A stretch of 64,000 nt of DNA. It comes from Streptomyces sp. NBC_00457 (GTDB lineage: Bacteria; Actinomycetota; Actinomycetes; Streptomycetales; Streptomycetaceae). Within the stretch, counting starts at the first letter, position 1, and each line of letters starts with the position of its first letter. The position numbers and the translations under genes were made by a program. The stretch is from contig NZ_CP107905.1 in the NCBI RefSeq assembly GCF_036014015.1, positions 6,324,001 to 6,388,000 on the forward strand. The letters run 5' to 3'. The notes under the pieces were generated by a model, which made no database searches, was not told the DNA's origin, and saw only the letters and a program-made list of their open reading frames with translations. Positions 52,736 through 61,761 of this stretch are shown here, one piece after another.

Positions 52736-54562
52736 ATGACCCAGCCGCCGCCCCCACCGCCGCCCCACCAGCCCCCGCAGGGGGGAGGGTTCGGCCCGCC
52801 CCAGGACCAGCCGCCCCAGCAGCAACCGCCCCAGCAGCCGGGCCCCGGTTTCGGCGCACCGCAGACACCCGCGCAGCCGCCCGCGCACCCACCGCAGGCC
52901 CCCCAGGGCATGCCGCCCGCCGCCCCACCGCCGCAGCCGGGCTTCGGCCACCCCCAGTCGCCCCCGCCCGGATACGGCTACCCGGGCCAGCAGCCCAACC
53001 CGTACGCACAGCCTCAGAACCAGCCGCAGAACCCGTACGGCCAGCCTCCCGGCTACGGCTATCCGCAGCCGGGCATGCATCCGCACCCCCACCCCACCGT
53101 GCCGAACGGCAGCGGGCGGAAGTCCAACACCACGCTCGCCGTGATTGTCGCGGCCGTAGTGGTGATCGCGCTCGTCGTCGGCGGCGTGTGGTACTCGCAG
53201 TCCGGTGACGCGGGCGGCAAGGAGGACACCGCAACCTCCAGCGGCGGCACCGGCGGCGGGGACGACAACGGCACGGGAGGCGGCGGCAGCGTCCCCGCCG
53301 GCACGGAGAAGGTGCCCGCCGACGCCTCCTCCAACGTCCTCTTCCAGGTCCCGTCACCCAAGGTCGAGGACGACACCACCGTCGTCGTGTCCGGCTCGTG
53401 GCTGACCGACAAGGCGTACGTCAAGAGCGGCGTCGCCGAGATCGTCGGCTACGACCCCGACAAGGGCACCGAGCTGTGGACGATCCCGCTGCCGGGCCCG
53501 GTCTGCCAGGCCAGCAAGCACGTCACCGACAATCTGACGGCCGTCGCCTTCGAGCCCGCGATGCCGACCAAGGCGAAGCCCTCGAACGGCTGCACCCAGA
53601 TCGCGGCGCTCGACCTCGACGCCGGCAAAAAGCTGTGGACGAAGACCGCCGAGGTCGGCGGCCAGCCGATCCGGTTCGACAACATCACCGTCAGCGGCGG
53701 CACGGTCGCCGCAGGCGGCAGCAGCGGCGGCGCCGCGTTCGACCTCGAGACCGGCAAGCCGCTGTGGCTCCCCAAGGCCAACGAGGACTGCCGCGACTCC
53801 GGGTACGCCGGCGGCGAGAAGCTGGTCGCGGTCCGCAGGTGCGGCACGTACGACAGTCCCCAGCTGCACATCCAGACCATCGACCCCCAGTCCGGGAAGG
53901 TGAACTCCGAATACAAGCTGGCCGAGGGTGTCGACTACGCCAGCGTCGTGTCCACCCAGCCGCTCGTCGTGGCCGCCGAGGTCGGCGAGTCCAAGGACGC
54001 CGTCGGTATCACGGACGTCTTCTCGATCGACAACGCCACCGGCAAGCTGCGCATCCGTATCTCTGTGCCGGGCGACCAGTTCGAGGCCCGCTGCTCCGGC
54101 GTCACCAGGATCGAGTCCTGCACGGGCGTCGTGGTGGGCAACGACCGGCTCTATGTGGAGACCAAGGAGCACGCCGGCGGCGGCGAGTACGGCCGTACCA
54201 ACGAGATCGTCGCCTTCGACCTGGCCACCGGCAAGCAGACCGGACAGCGTGCGGACGCGGGCGACCGGTACACGATCACGCCGCTGCGCATGGACGGCGG
54301 CAACATCATCGCGTACAAGCGCCCGCCGTACGACAAGGGCGGGCAGATCGTCAGCATCGACGGTGGCACCTTCAAGGAGACGAAGCTGCTGGAGAACCCG
54401 TCCGTGAAGACGGTGCGGGATGTGGAGACCCGTATGTCTCCGCAGTACGCCGAGATCCTCTACGCGCAGGGGCATCTGTACATGTCTTCTGTGTACGCGA
54501 GTGAACTCGGCAATCCGGACGACAAGAGGTACCTGGTGATCGCGTTCGGCACCAACGGCTGA
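52736..54562 (+). CDS. Membrane-anchored PQQ-like beta-propeller protein (paralogue 2)
   Basis: A 608-residue paralogue of the preceding gene with the same layout: Pro/Gln-rich cytoplasmic N-terminus (residues 1-122), one helix (TTLAVIVAAVVVIALVVGGVW, about 131-152), Gly/Ser linker, then a propeller with repeats like YDPDKGTELWTI, LDLDAGKKLWTK, FDLETGKPLWLP and FDLATGKQTGQR. Probably co-transcribed with it. Function unknown; the family is widespread in Streptomyces. GAGG upstream supports ATG 52736. Confidence 0.85.
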   Translation: MTQPPPPPPPHQPPQGGGFGPPQDQPPQQQPPQQPGPGFGAPQTPAQPPAHPPQAPQGMPPAAPPPQPGFGHPQSPPPGYGYPGQQPNPYAQPQNQPQNPYGQPPGYGYPQPGMHPHPHPTVPNGSGRKSNTTLAVIVAAVVVIALVVGGVWYSQSGDAGGKEDTATSSGGTGGGDDNGTGGGGSVPAGTEKVPADASSNVLFQVPSPKVEDDTTVVVSGSWLTDKAYVKSGVAEIVGYDPDKGTELWTIPLPGPVCQASKHVTDNLTAVAFEPAMPTKAKPSNGCTQIAALDLDAGKKLWTKTAEVGGQPIRFDNITVSGGTVAAGGSSGGAAFDLETGKPLWLPKANEDCRDSGYAGGEKLVAVRRCGTYDSPQLHIQTIDPQSGKVNSEYKLAEGVDYASVVSTQPLVVAAEVGESKDAVGITDVFSIDNATGKLRIRISVPGDQFEARCSGVTRIESCTGVVVGNDRLYVETKEHAGGGEYGRTNEIVAFDLATGKQTGQRADAGDRYTITPLRMDGGNIIAYKRPPYDKGGQIVSIDGGTFKETKLLENPSVKTVRDVETRMSPQYAEILYAQGHLYMSSVYASELGNPDDKRYLVIAFGTNG

Positions 54563-54580
54563 ACCACTCACTCGCGTTGA

Positions 54581-54610
54581 CGGCCCCGTCCCTGCTCAGA
54601 GACGGGGCCG
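54581..54610 (+). terminator. Hairpin terminator after the propeller genes
   Basis: A 10-bp perfect stem, CGGCCCCGTC/GACGGGGCCG, 10-nt loop, 19 bp after the stop of the second propeller gene. Confidence 0.75.
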
Positions 54611-54821
54611 TGCGCGTACCGCCCATCACCCTCGAATGAGCGGAAAGCGAGAAATTCCGTCGATCCGGGGCACTTCTCATCGGTAGGGGGAGCGCAACGT
54701 CGAACAAGCGTGTAGCTTCCGGGGGCATGAAGAGCGGGGGAGCCGGGTGGGGGCTTCTGGCCGCGCGGACCAGTGGGCATGCATAGTGGGGCATCCATTG
54801 GGGGGACTGGGGGGTTGCTCG

Positions 54822-55538
54822 ATGGGAGTGCGGCTCATGGTGGTCGACGACCACCGACTGCTGGCCGAGGCACTGGCCTCGGCGCTGAAACTGCGGGGGC
54901 ACCGGGTGCTGGCCGCCGCGGCGCCTGCCGCGGGGGCGGCGGAGCTGGTGATCACGCGGGCGCCGGAGGTGTGCCTGCTGGGGACGGCGACACCTGCGGA
55001 ACCGGGCATATTCGACCCGGTGATGAAGATCAAACGCGAGCGCCCGCAGGTCGCGGTGCTGGTCCTGGGGCCCGTGCCGTCACCGCGCGGCATAGCCGCC
55101 GCGTTCGCCGCGGGGGCTTCGGGCTATGTACGGCATGACGAGCGCATCGAAGGTGTGGAGCGGGCGATCATGAAGGCCAGGGCGGGCGAGGCGGCCGTGG
55201 CGCCGCAGCTCCTGCAAGGCGCCTTCAGCGAACTTCTCAACCCCGCGGTTCAGCCGGACGACGAGGGCCAGCGCCTGCTGCAGATGCTGACGCCTCGCGA
55301 GGTCGAGGTCCTGGTCAGGGTCGCCGACGGCGAGGACACCCGGCTGATCGCGGCCGGCATGGGCATCGCCCCGTCGACCGCACGCACGCATGTGCAGCGG
55401 GTCCTGATGAAGCTGGGGGTGGGATCGAGGCTGGAGGCGGCGGCCCTTGCGGCCAGGACGGGGCTGCTGGACCGGGCGGGTCCGGTACCGCACTCGGCTC
55501 CTGAGACGGGGACGGGGATGGGGAACGGACTGGAGTAG
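54822..55538 (+). CDS. LuxR-family regulator with degenerate receiver domain
   Basis: A 238-residue orphan regulator. The receiver keeps the acidic pair (LMVVDDHRLLAE), but the phosphoacceptor strand reads EVCLLGTATP instead of VVLLDVRMP, so Asp is replaced by Gly, and the Lys of GYxxKD is missing (GYVRHD). It is therefore unlikely to be controlled by phosphorylation. The C-terminal LuxR HTH is intact (LTPREVEVLVRVADGED...ARTHVQRVLMKLGVGS). ATG 54822 directly precedes the conserved first strand and has GGGGGG upstream. No kinase gene is adjacent. Confidence 0.85.
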   Translation: MGVRLMVVDDHRLLAEALASALKLRGHRVLAAAAPAAGAAELVITRAPEVCLLGTATPAEPGIFDPVMKIKRERPQVAVLVLGPVPSPRGIAAAFAAGASGYVRHDERIEGVERAIMKARAGEAAVAPQLLQGAFSELLNPAVQPDDEGQRLLQMLTPREVEVLVRVADGEDTRLIAAGMGIAPSTARTHVQRVLMKLGVGSRLEAAALAARTGLLDRAGPVPHSAPETGTGMGNGLE

Positions 55539-55547
55539 ATCGGAAAC

Positions 55548-55578
55548 GGGGCCGGAGTCCGTCGCGGACTCCGGCCCC
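55548..55578. terminator. Strong bidirectional terminator
   Basis: A perfect 14-bp stem (arms 55548-55561 and 55565-55578) with a TCG loop, between convergent regulator and membrane-protein genes. Confidence 0.85.
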
Positions 55579-55582
55579 GGTC

Positions 55583-55930
55583 TCACGGGCGAGGCGACTC
55601 GGCCGACTCGTCCGGCAGGATGTCCGGAGGCGGCGGAGCCACAGGTCGCAGCTTCAGCCACACCAGGAAGAACACGCCCAACGCCAGCATCCCCAGCCCG
55701 GTCCAGAGGTTGATGTTGACGCCCTCGGCCTTGTCCAGGTCGGCGTCGGACGGGGAGATGCCCGCGATCGTGACGATCACGCCGTAGATCACGAACAGGC
55801 CGCCGATGATGCGGCGCAGGTCGAAGATGCGGGCCGCGGTCGCGGACTTGGCCTGCAACTCGCTGACTTCCCGCAGGACGTCCTTCTCGGAGTACTTGGA
55901 GTATTCGGAGGGCCCTGAGTGCTCAGACAT
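55583..55930 (-). CDS. Small two-helix membrane protein
   Basis: A 115-residue protein. The N-terminal half is hydrophilic and helical (SEKDVLREVSELQAKSATAARI), then two transmembrane segments: IIGGLFVIYGVIVTIAGI (about residues 40-57) and WTGLGMLALGVFFLVWLKL (about 76-94), with a Pro-rich C-terminus. It starts 21 bp after the symporter gene on the same strand, so it is probably co-transcribed and may be an accessory of the transporter. No family name recognised. Confidence 0.8.
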   Translation of the reverse strand: MSEHSGPSEYSKYSEKDVLREVSELQAKSATAARIFDLRRIIGGLFVIYGVIVTIAGISPSDADLDKAEGVNINLWTGLGMLALGVFFLVWLKLRPVAPPPPDILPDESAESPRP

Positions 55931-55951
55931 GGTTTCTCAATCCTCCCGCGA

Positions 55952-57631
55952 TCAGAACGAGAACGGGATGTAGCAGGCGGCGGCCAGGACGATCGCACCC
56001 CAGCCCAGCAGGGCCGGCCTGCGGTACCAGGCGTCGTCGCCGACGGCCGGTGCCTCGGACATGCCGGGCGAGACGGTGCCGTAGACCAGGCCCTGGAGTT
56101 CCTCGGCCGGCTTCGGCTTGGTGAACAGCGACACGGCGACCATGACGACCGCGCCGGCCACGAAGCCGACGATCGCGGAGACGAAGTTGGCGCCCTGGTC
56201 GGAGGGGATGTCGATGATGCCCTCCTTGTAGATCCAGAAGTAGTTCACCATCGCGGCCACGGTGCCGGCGAGCAGTCCCCAGAAGCCGGACACCGCGGAG
56301 GCGCGCTTCCAGAACATGCCGACGATGAAGACGACGAACATCGGCACGTTGAAGAAGGAGAACAGCGTCTGGAGGTAGCTCATGATGTTCGAGAACGACG
56401 ACGCGAGGAACGCCGTGCCGACCGAGGCGCACACGCCGATCACCGTGATCAGGCGGCCGAAGCCGACGTAGTACTCGTCCTCCCGGCCCTTGACCACGTA
56501 CCGGGCCCAGATGTCGTTGGTGAACACCGTGTTGAAGGACGACACGTTGGCCGCCATGCCCGCCATGAACGCCGCGAGCAGACCGGTCACCGCGATGCCG
56601 AGGACGCCGTTGGGCAGCAACTGCTCCATCAGATACGGGATGGCGTCGTTGTACTGGTAGCCCGAGTCGGGGGTGCCGAAGCCGGGGATCAGGGCCGCCA
56701 CCGTGAGCCCCGGGATCATCACCAGGAACACGATGAAGATCTTCGGGAAGGCGGCGATGAGGGGGGTGCGCTGGGCCGCCGACAGGTTCTTGGCCGACAG
56801 CGCTCGCTGGACCTCGGCGAAGTTCGTCGTCCAGTAGCCGAAGGACAGCACGAAGCCCAGGCCGAGCACGATCGTCAGCCAGTTCGCGCCCAGCGGGTTG
56901 TCGCTGCCGATGCCGGTGCCGCCCCACGCGGTGGTGAAGTCGGCGCCGTGCGTCTTCGTCAGCGAGTCCGTCAGACCGTCCCAGCCGCCGACCTTCTTCA
57001 GGCCCAGCACGACGATCGGGATGAGGGCCGCGAGGATCACGAAGAACTGGAGGACCTCGTTGTAGATCGCCGAGGAGAGGCCGCCGAGGGTGATGTACGC
57101 CAGCACGAAGGCGCCCGCGACCACGATCGCCACCCACTGCGGCCAGCCGAGCAGGGCCTCGACGACGATCGCCAGGGCGTAGAGGTTGACACCGGCGATC
57201 AGAACGGCGGCAAAGGCGAACAGAGCCGAACTGAGCAGATGTGCCCACTTGTCGAAGCGGAGCAGCAGCATCTCGGGAACCGAGCGCACTTTGCTGCCGT
57301 AGTAGAAGGGCATCATCACCAGGCCGAGGAAGACCATGGCCGGGATGGCGCCGATCCAGTACCAGTGCACGGTGTAGGCGCCGTACTGCGCGCTGTTGGC
57401 GGCCATACCGAGGATCTCGGTGGCGGCCAGGTTCGCCGAGATGAACGCGAGACCGGTGATCCAGGCCGGCAACGACCGGCCCGAGAGGAAGAAGTCAAGG
57501 CTCGTCTTGACCGAGCGGCGGGCGGCGAAGCCGATGCCGAGGACGACGACGAAGTAGATGCCGAGGATCGTGTAGTCGAGCCAGTTGGTGGGGAGTCGGA
57601 GCTCAGCTGCCAGATATGTGGGGGTTTGCAT
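55952..57631 (-). CDS. Sodium:solute symporter (SSS family), probable galactose/glucose uptake
   Basis: A ~559-residue transporter with about 14 helices. SSS signatures include FFLSGRSLPAWITGLAFISANLAATEILGMAA, the sodium-binding region, and GLLAAFMAGMAANVSSFNTVFTND. It resembles the SglT-type sugar symporters. It is divergent from galT-galE-galK with one palindromic operator between, which points to galactose as substrate (inferred). ATG 57631 is preferred; GTG 57637 is two codons upstream. Followed by the small membrane protein gene. Confidence 0.9.
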   Translation of the reverse strand: MQTPTYLAAELRLPTNWLDYTILGIYFVVVLGIGFAARRSVKTSLDFFLSGRSLPAWITGLAFISANLAATEILGMAANSAQYGAYTVHWYWIGAIPAMVFLGLVMMPFYYGSKVRSVPEMLLLRFDKWAHLLSSALFAFAAVLIAGVNLYALAIVVEALLGWPQWVAIVVAGAFVLAYITLGGLSSAIYNEVLQFFVILAALIPIVVLGLKKVGGWDGLTDSLTKTHGADFTTAWGGTGIGSDNPLGANWLTIVLGLGFVLSFGYWTTNFAEVQRALSAKNLSAAQRTPLIAAFPKIFIVFLVMIPGLTVAALIPGFGTPDSGYQYNDAIPYLMEQLLPNGVLGIAVTGLLAAFMAGMAANVSSFNTVFTNDIWARYVVKGREDEYYVGFGRLITVIGVCASVGTAFLASSFSNIMSYLQTLFSFFNVPMFVVFIVGMFWKRASAVSGFWGLLAGTVAAMVNYFWIYKEGIIDIPSDQGANFVSAIVGFVAGAVVMVAVSLFTKPKPAEELQGLVYGTVSPGMSEAPAVGDDAWYRRPALLGWGAIVLAAACYIPFSF

Positions 57632-57681
57632 AAGCACTCGCTTCGTTGCGCGAACTGATCCAGAGCGGAACCTACGCCTCC

Positions 57682-57700
57682 GTGTTCAGTAATTGAACAC
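57682..57700. promoter_or_regulatory. Palindrome between symporter and gal operon
   Basis: GTGTTCA-GTAAT-TGAACAC, a perfect dyad with 7-bp arms, 51 bp from the symporter start and 108 bp from galT. It could coordinate both transcription units. Downstream (57750-57785) are T-rich repeats of ATGTTNR type. The binding protein is not encoded in this window. Confidence 0.5.
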
Positions 57701-57808
57701 TTCGTATGGTGCTCTTTGTTGGATTGTGACGTTGACGCACCTGGTTGCTTGTGTTTCGATATGTTTACTTATGTTGGTTGATGGAGTGGCCCTGATAGGG
57801 AGTCCGCA

Positions 57809-58870
57809 GTGAAGAAGACCTCGACCCGGCTGGCCGACGGTCGCGAGCTGGTCTACTACGACCTGCGCGACGACACGGTCCGGGACGCCGTGGACCGCCG
57901 TCCGCTGGAGCGGACCGTCACCACGTCCGAGATCAGGCAGGACCCCCTGCTCGGCGACTCCGTCGCGATCGCCTCGCACCGCCAGGGCCGCACCTACCAC
58001 CCGCCGGCCGACGAATGCCCCCTGTGCCCCTCCGAGGGCGAGCGGCTGAGCGAGATCCCGGACTCGTCGTACGACGTCGTGGTCTTCGAGAACCGCTTCC
58101 CCTCGCTCGCCGGGGACTCCGGCCGCTGCGAGGTCGTCTGCTTCACCTCCGACCACAACGCGTCCTTCGCCGAACTGACCGAGGAACAGGCGGGGTTGGT
58201 GCTCGACGCCTGGACCGACCGGACCTCGGAGCTGTCCCATCTGCCCTCCGTAGACCAGGTGTTCTGCTTCGAGAACCGCGGTGCCGAGATCGGCGTGACC
58301 CTGGGCCACCCGCACGGCCAGATCTACGCCTACCCCTTCACCACCCCGCGCACCGCGCTCATGCTGCGTTCTCTCGCAACTCATAAGGAAGCGACGGGAG
58401 GTGAGAACCTCTTCGACGCCGTCCTGGAGCGTGAACTCGCCGGTGAGCGGGTCGTCCTGGAGGGTGAACACTGGGTCGCCTTCGTGCCGTACGCCGCGCA
58501 CTGGCCGTACGAGGTCCACCTGTACCCCAAGCGCCGCGTGCCCGATCTGCTCGGGCTCGACGAGGCGGCGCGCACAGAATTCCCCCAGCTCTATCTGGAA
58601 CTCTTGAGGCGCTTCGACCGGATCTTCGGCGAGGGCGAACCGCCCACGCCGTACATCGCGGCCTGGCATCAGGCCCCGTTCGGCGCGCTGGACGAGTTCG
58701 ACGGTGTGAGCAGGGACGATTTCGCCCTTCACCTCGAGCTTTTCACCATCCGCCGCACGTCCGGCAAGCTGAAGTTCCTCGCGGGTTCCGAGTCCGGCAT
58801 GAACGTGTTCATCAACGACGTGCCGCCGGAGCGCGCGGCCGAGCGACTGCGAGAGGTAGCGAGTTCATGA
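57809..58870 (+). CDS. galT: Galactose-1-phosphate uridylyltransferase
   Basis: A 353-residue Leloir-pathway enzyme exchanging UMP between UDP-glucose and galactose-1-phosphate. Zinc ligands are in ECPLCPSE, and the nucleophilic His is in the [12 protein letters not shown] motif (HPH). Second-half motifs [18 protein letters not shown] and FFxN-like WHQAPFG are present. GTG 57809. It overlaps galE by 4 bp. First gene of the gal operon. Confidence 0.96.
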   Translation: MKKTSTRLADGRELVYYDLRDDTVRDAVDRRPLERTVTTSEIRQDPLLGDSVAIASHRQGRTYHPPADECPLCPSEGERLSEIPDSSYDVVVFENRFPSLAGDSGRCEVVCFTSDHNASFAELTEEQAGLVLDAWTDRTSELSHLPSVDQVFCFENRGAEIGVTLGHPHGQIYAYPFTTPRTALMLRSLATHKEATGGENLFDAVLERELAGERVVLEGEHWVAFVPYAAHWPYEVHLYPKRRVPDLLGLDEAARTEFPQLYLELLRRFDRIFGEGEPPTPYIAAWHQAPFGALDEFDGVSRDDFALHLELFTIRRTSGKLKFLAGSESGMNVFINDVPPERAAERLREVASS

Positions 58871-59829
58871 GCGGTAAGTACCTGGTGACCGGTGGCGCGG
58901 GATACGTCGGCAGCGTGGTCGCCCAGCATCTGCTGGAAGCGGGCCACGAGGTCGTCGTCCTCGACAACCTCACCACCGGCTTCCGCGAGGGCGTGCCCAC
59001 CGGCGCCACCTTCATCGAGGGCGACATCCGCGACGCCGCCAAGTGGCTGGACGCGACCTTCGACGCCGTCCTCCACTTCGCCGCGTTCTCGCAGGTCGGC
59101 GAGTCGGTCGTGAAGCCCGAGAAGTACTGGGACAACAACGTCGGCGGCACGATGGCGCTGCTGGGCGCGATGCGCGAGGCCGGCGTCCGCAAGCTCGTCT
59201 TCTCCTCTACGGCGGCCACGTACGGCGAGCCGGTCAGCACCCCGATCACCGAGACCGACCCGACGGCGCCCACGTCGCCGTACGGCGCCTCGAAGCTCGC
59301 CGTCGACCACATGATCACCGGCGAGGCGGCGGCGCACGGTCTGGCCGCGGTCTCCCTGCGCTACTTCAACGTGGCCGGTGCGTATGGCGCGTACGGCGAG
59401 CGGCACGACCCCGAGTCGCACCTGATCCCGCTGGTCCTCCAGGTGGCGCAGGGCAAGCGCGACGCGATCTCCGTCTTCGGCGACGACTACCCGACGCCGG
59501 ACGGCACCTGCGTCCGCGACTACATCCACGTCGCCGACCTGGCCGAGGCCCACCTGCTGGCCGTCCAGGCGGCGCAGCCCGGCGAGCACCTGATCTGCAA
59601 CCTCGGCAACGGCAACGGCTTCTCCGTCCGCGAGGTCATCGAGACCGTCCGCCAGGTCACCGGCCACCCGATCCCCGAGATCACGGCCCCGCGCCGCGGC
59701 GGCGACCCGGCGGTCCTTGTCGCCTCCGCCGACACCGCCCGCGAGCGGCTCGGCTGGAACCCGTCCCGAGCGGACCTCGCCGGGATCGTCGCGGACGCGT
59801 GGGAATTCGCGCAGTCGCGCGGCAAGTGA
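58867..59829 (+). CDS. galE: UDP-glucose 4-epimerase
   Basis: A 320-residue NAD-dependent epimerase of the extended SDR class: [10 protein letters not shown] (residues 7-16), FSSTAATYG (catalytic Ser/Thr), [13 protein letters not shown] (Tyr-x-x-x-Lys), RYFNVAGA and [11 protein letters not shown], a typical GalE wording. Interconverts UDP-galactose and UDP-glucose. Translationally coupled to galT. Its last codons lie within a 20-bp triplicated sequence that continues beyond the stop. Confidence 0.96.
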   Translation: MSGKYLVTGGAGYVGSVVAQHLLEAGHEVVVLDNLTTGFREGVPTGATFIEGDIRDAAKWLDATFDAVLHFAAFSQVGESVVKPEKYWDNNVGGTMALLGAMREAGVRKLVFSSTAATYGEPVSTPITETDPTAPTSPYGASKLAVDHMITGEAAAHGLAAVSLRYFNVAGAYGAYGERHDPESHLIPLVLQVAQGKRDAISVFGDDYPTPDGTCVRDYIHVADLAEAHLLAVQAAQPGEHLICNLGNGNGFSVREVIETVRQVTGHPIPEITAPRRGGDPAVLVASADTARERLGWNPSRADLAGIVADAWEFAQSRGK

Positions 59830-59876
59830 CTGCGTACGCGCGGCAAGTAACTCGTATGCGCGGCAAGTAAATTCAG
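59817..59876 (+). repeat. ~20-bp tandem triplication at the end of galE
   Basis: Units GCGCGGCAAGTGACTGCGTAC, GCGCGGCAAGTAACTCGTAT and GCGCGGCAAGTAAATTCAG. Each unit contains GCGCGGCAAGT followed by GA or AA, so the galE terminal Arg-Gly-Lys-stop is effectively repeated three times. Confidence 0.8.
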
Positions 59877-59919
59877 GGCCGGTACAGACCGGTCGGTTCG
59901 AAAGGTCAGGGGTCAGGGG

Positions 59920-61083
59920 ATGAGCGAGCCTGTCGTCGGTGGTGTCGCCGAGCGGTTCAAGGAGCTGTACGGGGCCGAGCCGGAGGGAGTGTGGGCGGCG
60001 CCGGGCCGGGTCAACCTGATCGGCGAGCACACCGACTACAACGACGGCTTCGTCATGCCGTTCGCGCTGCCGCACGTCACGGTCGTGGCGGTGTCCCGGC
60101 GCGAGGACGGCGTCCTGCGTCTGCACTCGGAGGACGTCGAGGGCCCGGTCGTCGAACTGCGCGTCGACGAACTGAACCCGGGGTCGGACACGAACTGGAC
60201 GGCCTACCCGGCGGGCGTCGCCTGGGCCCTGCGCGACGCGGGCCACCCGGTCACCGGCGCCGACATCCACCTGACCTCGACCGTCCCGTCCGGCGCGGGC
60301 CTGTCCTCGTCGGCGGCGCTGGAGGTGGCGGTCGCCCTGGCCCTGAACGACCTGTACGAACTCGGCCTCAAGGGCTGGCAGCTGGCCCGCCTGTGCCAGC
60401 GCGCCGAGAACGTCTACGTCGGCGCCCCCGTCGGCATCATGGACCAGACCGCGTCCGCCTGCTGCACCGCGGGCCACGCCCTGTTCCTCGACACCCGCGA
60501 CCTCTCCCAGCAGCAGATCCCCTTCGACCTGGCCGCCGAGGGCATGCGCCTGCTCGTCGTCGACACCCAGGTCAAGCACGAGCACTCGACCGGCGAGTAC
60601 GGCAAGCGCCGCGCCGGCTGCGAGAAGGGTGCCGCGCTGCTGGGCGTCGAAGCGCTGCGGGACGTACCGTACGACGGCCTGGACGCGGCGCTCGCACGGC
60701 TCGGCGACGAGGAGGAGGTGCGCCGGCTGGTGCGCCACATCGTCACCGAGAACCACCGGGTGGAGCAGACGGTCGCCCTGCTGGAGGCCGGCGAGACCCG
60801 CGCGATCGGCCCGGTGCTCGTGGAGGGCCACGCCTCCCTGCGCGACGACTTCCGTATTTCCTGCCCCGAACTGGACCTGGTCGTCGACACGGCCCTGGCC
60901 GCCGGGGCGATCGGCGCCCGCATGACCGGCGGCGGCTTCGGCGGCTCCGCGATCGTGCTGGCCGAGACGGCGGACGTCGAGACCATCACCAAGGCGGTGC
61001 AGGAGGCCTTCGCGGCGGCCGCTTTCACGGCACCGCGTGTCTTCGAGGCGGTGCCTTCGGCGGGGGCGCGGCGGCTCAGCTGA
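59920..61083 (+). CDS. galK: Galactokinase
   Basis: A 387-residue GHMP kinase phosphorylating galactose at O1. Galactokinase signature GRVNLIGEHTDYNDGFVMP, ATP loop STVPSGAGLSSSAALEVA, catalytic Asp in VGIMDQTAS and third motif MTGGGFGGSAIVL. ATG 59920 has GGTCAGGGG upstream. Last gene of galTEK; its 3' end overlaps the convergent GNAT gene by 8 bp. Confidence 0.96.
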   Translation: MSEPVVGGVAERFKELYGAEPEGVWAAPGRVNLIGEHTDYNDGFVMPFALPHVTVVAVSRREDGVLRLHSEDVEGPVVELRVDELNPGSDTNWTAYPAGVAWALRDAGHPVTGADIHLTSTVPSGAGLSSSAALEVAVALALNDLYELGLKGWQLARLCQRAENVYVGAPVGIMDQTASACCTAGHALFLDTRDLSQQQIPFDLAAEGMRLLVVDTQVKHEHSTGEYGKRRAGCEKGAALLGVEALRDVPYDGLDAALARLGDEEEVRRLVRHIVTENHRVEQTVALLEAGETRAIGPVLVEGHASLRDDFRISCPELDLVVDTALAAGAIGARMTGGGFGGSAIVLAETADVETITKAVQEAFAAAAFTAPRVFEAVPSAGARRLS

Positions 61084-61519
61084 GCCGCTTGGTCAGTGTG
61101 TACTCCGTGATCCCCGGCGGATAGTCGGGGATCACGCACACCACGTCATAGCCCCGCTTCTGGTAGAACTCCGGTGCCTGGAAGTCCCAGGTCTCCAGGC
61201 GCGCGCCCCGGCAGCCGCGCTCGGTGCGCGCCACATGCTCCGCTTCTGCCAACAGCCGGGAGCCCAGTCCGCCGCCCCGAAGGCGCTCGTCCACCCACAG
61301 ATAGGTCACGTGCAGCCAGGTCGTCCAGGTGTGGCCGACGAGGCCGCCGGCCAGCCGGTCGTGGTGATCCAACACCCAGACATGGAGCGGAAGTTCCCGT
61401 TCACCAGGCGTTCCGCGCAGCCCGCGCAAGATCGGTGAGGCCGCCGTATTGGCGGCGCGGAGACGGGAACGAAGCAAGTCGCGCCGCTCTTTGTCGACTT
61501 CTGTCTCGATACGAAACAT
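61076..61519 (-). CDS. GNAT N-acetyltransferase
   Basis: A 147-residue GNAT. Visible are VLDHHDRLAGGLVGHTWTTWLHVTYLWVDERLRGGGLGSRLL (strand 4 and acetyl-CoA loop) and APEFYQKRGYDVVCVIPDYP. ATG 61519 is favoured because GGTGAG lies 5 bp upstream; ATG 61531 and GTG 61528 are alternatives. It is convergent with galK. Substrate unknown. Confidence 0.85.
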   Translation of the reverse strand: MFRIETEVDKERRDLLRSRLRAANTAASPILRGLRGTPGERELPLHVWVLDHHDRLAGGLVGHTWTTWLHVTYLWVDERLRGGGLGSRLLAEAEHVARTERGCRGARLETWDFQAPEFYQKRGYDVVCVIPDYPPGITEYTLTKRLS

Positions 61520-61598
61520 GCGGCTCACCATAAACGCGCTGGACAACCAGTTCTGCAAATTACCTTCCGCTGTCGGCCCCCGCCCGTACTCTGATGAA

Positions 61599-61723
61599 CA
61601 GCACCGGTGGGGGCCGGTGCTGATCAGGGGGCGAGACAAGTCGGGTACGACGCCCGCAGTGGGGGTAGCAGTCATGGCACGGCGGCGGCCGTGCGACTGC
61701 GACCATTCCTGGCGTCGTACCCG
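61599..61723 (+). other. Highly structured leader upstream of response-regulator gene
   Basis: Hairpin 1 is CAGCACCGG/CCGGTGCTG (61599-61622, 9-bp stem). Then a nested structure follows: outer 13-bp perfect stem (61642-61654 with 61711-61723), inner GCAGTC/GACTGC (61668-61673 with 61695-61700) and GCACGGC/GCCGTGC (61677-61683 with 61688-61694). The only bulge between the two inner stems is the ATG at 61674, which opens a short reading frame running into the regulator gene. No known riboswitch class is recognised. Confidence 0.6.
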
Positions 61724-61761
61724 CACAGGTCGTCGTTTTCCCGGACCAGTGGGGGTTTTCA

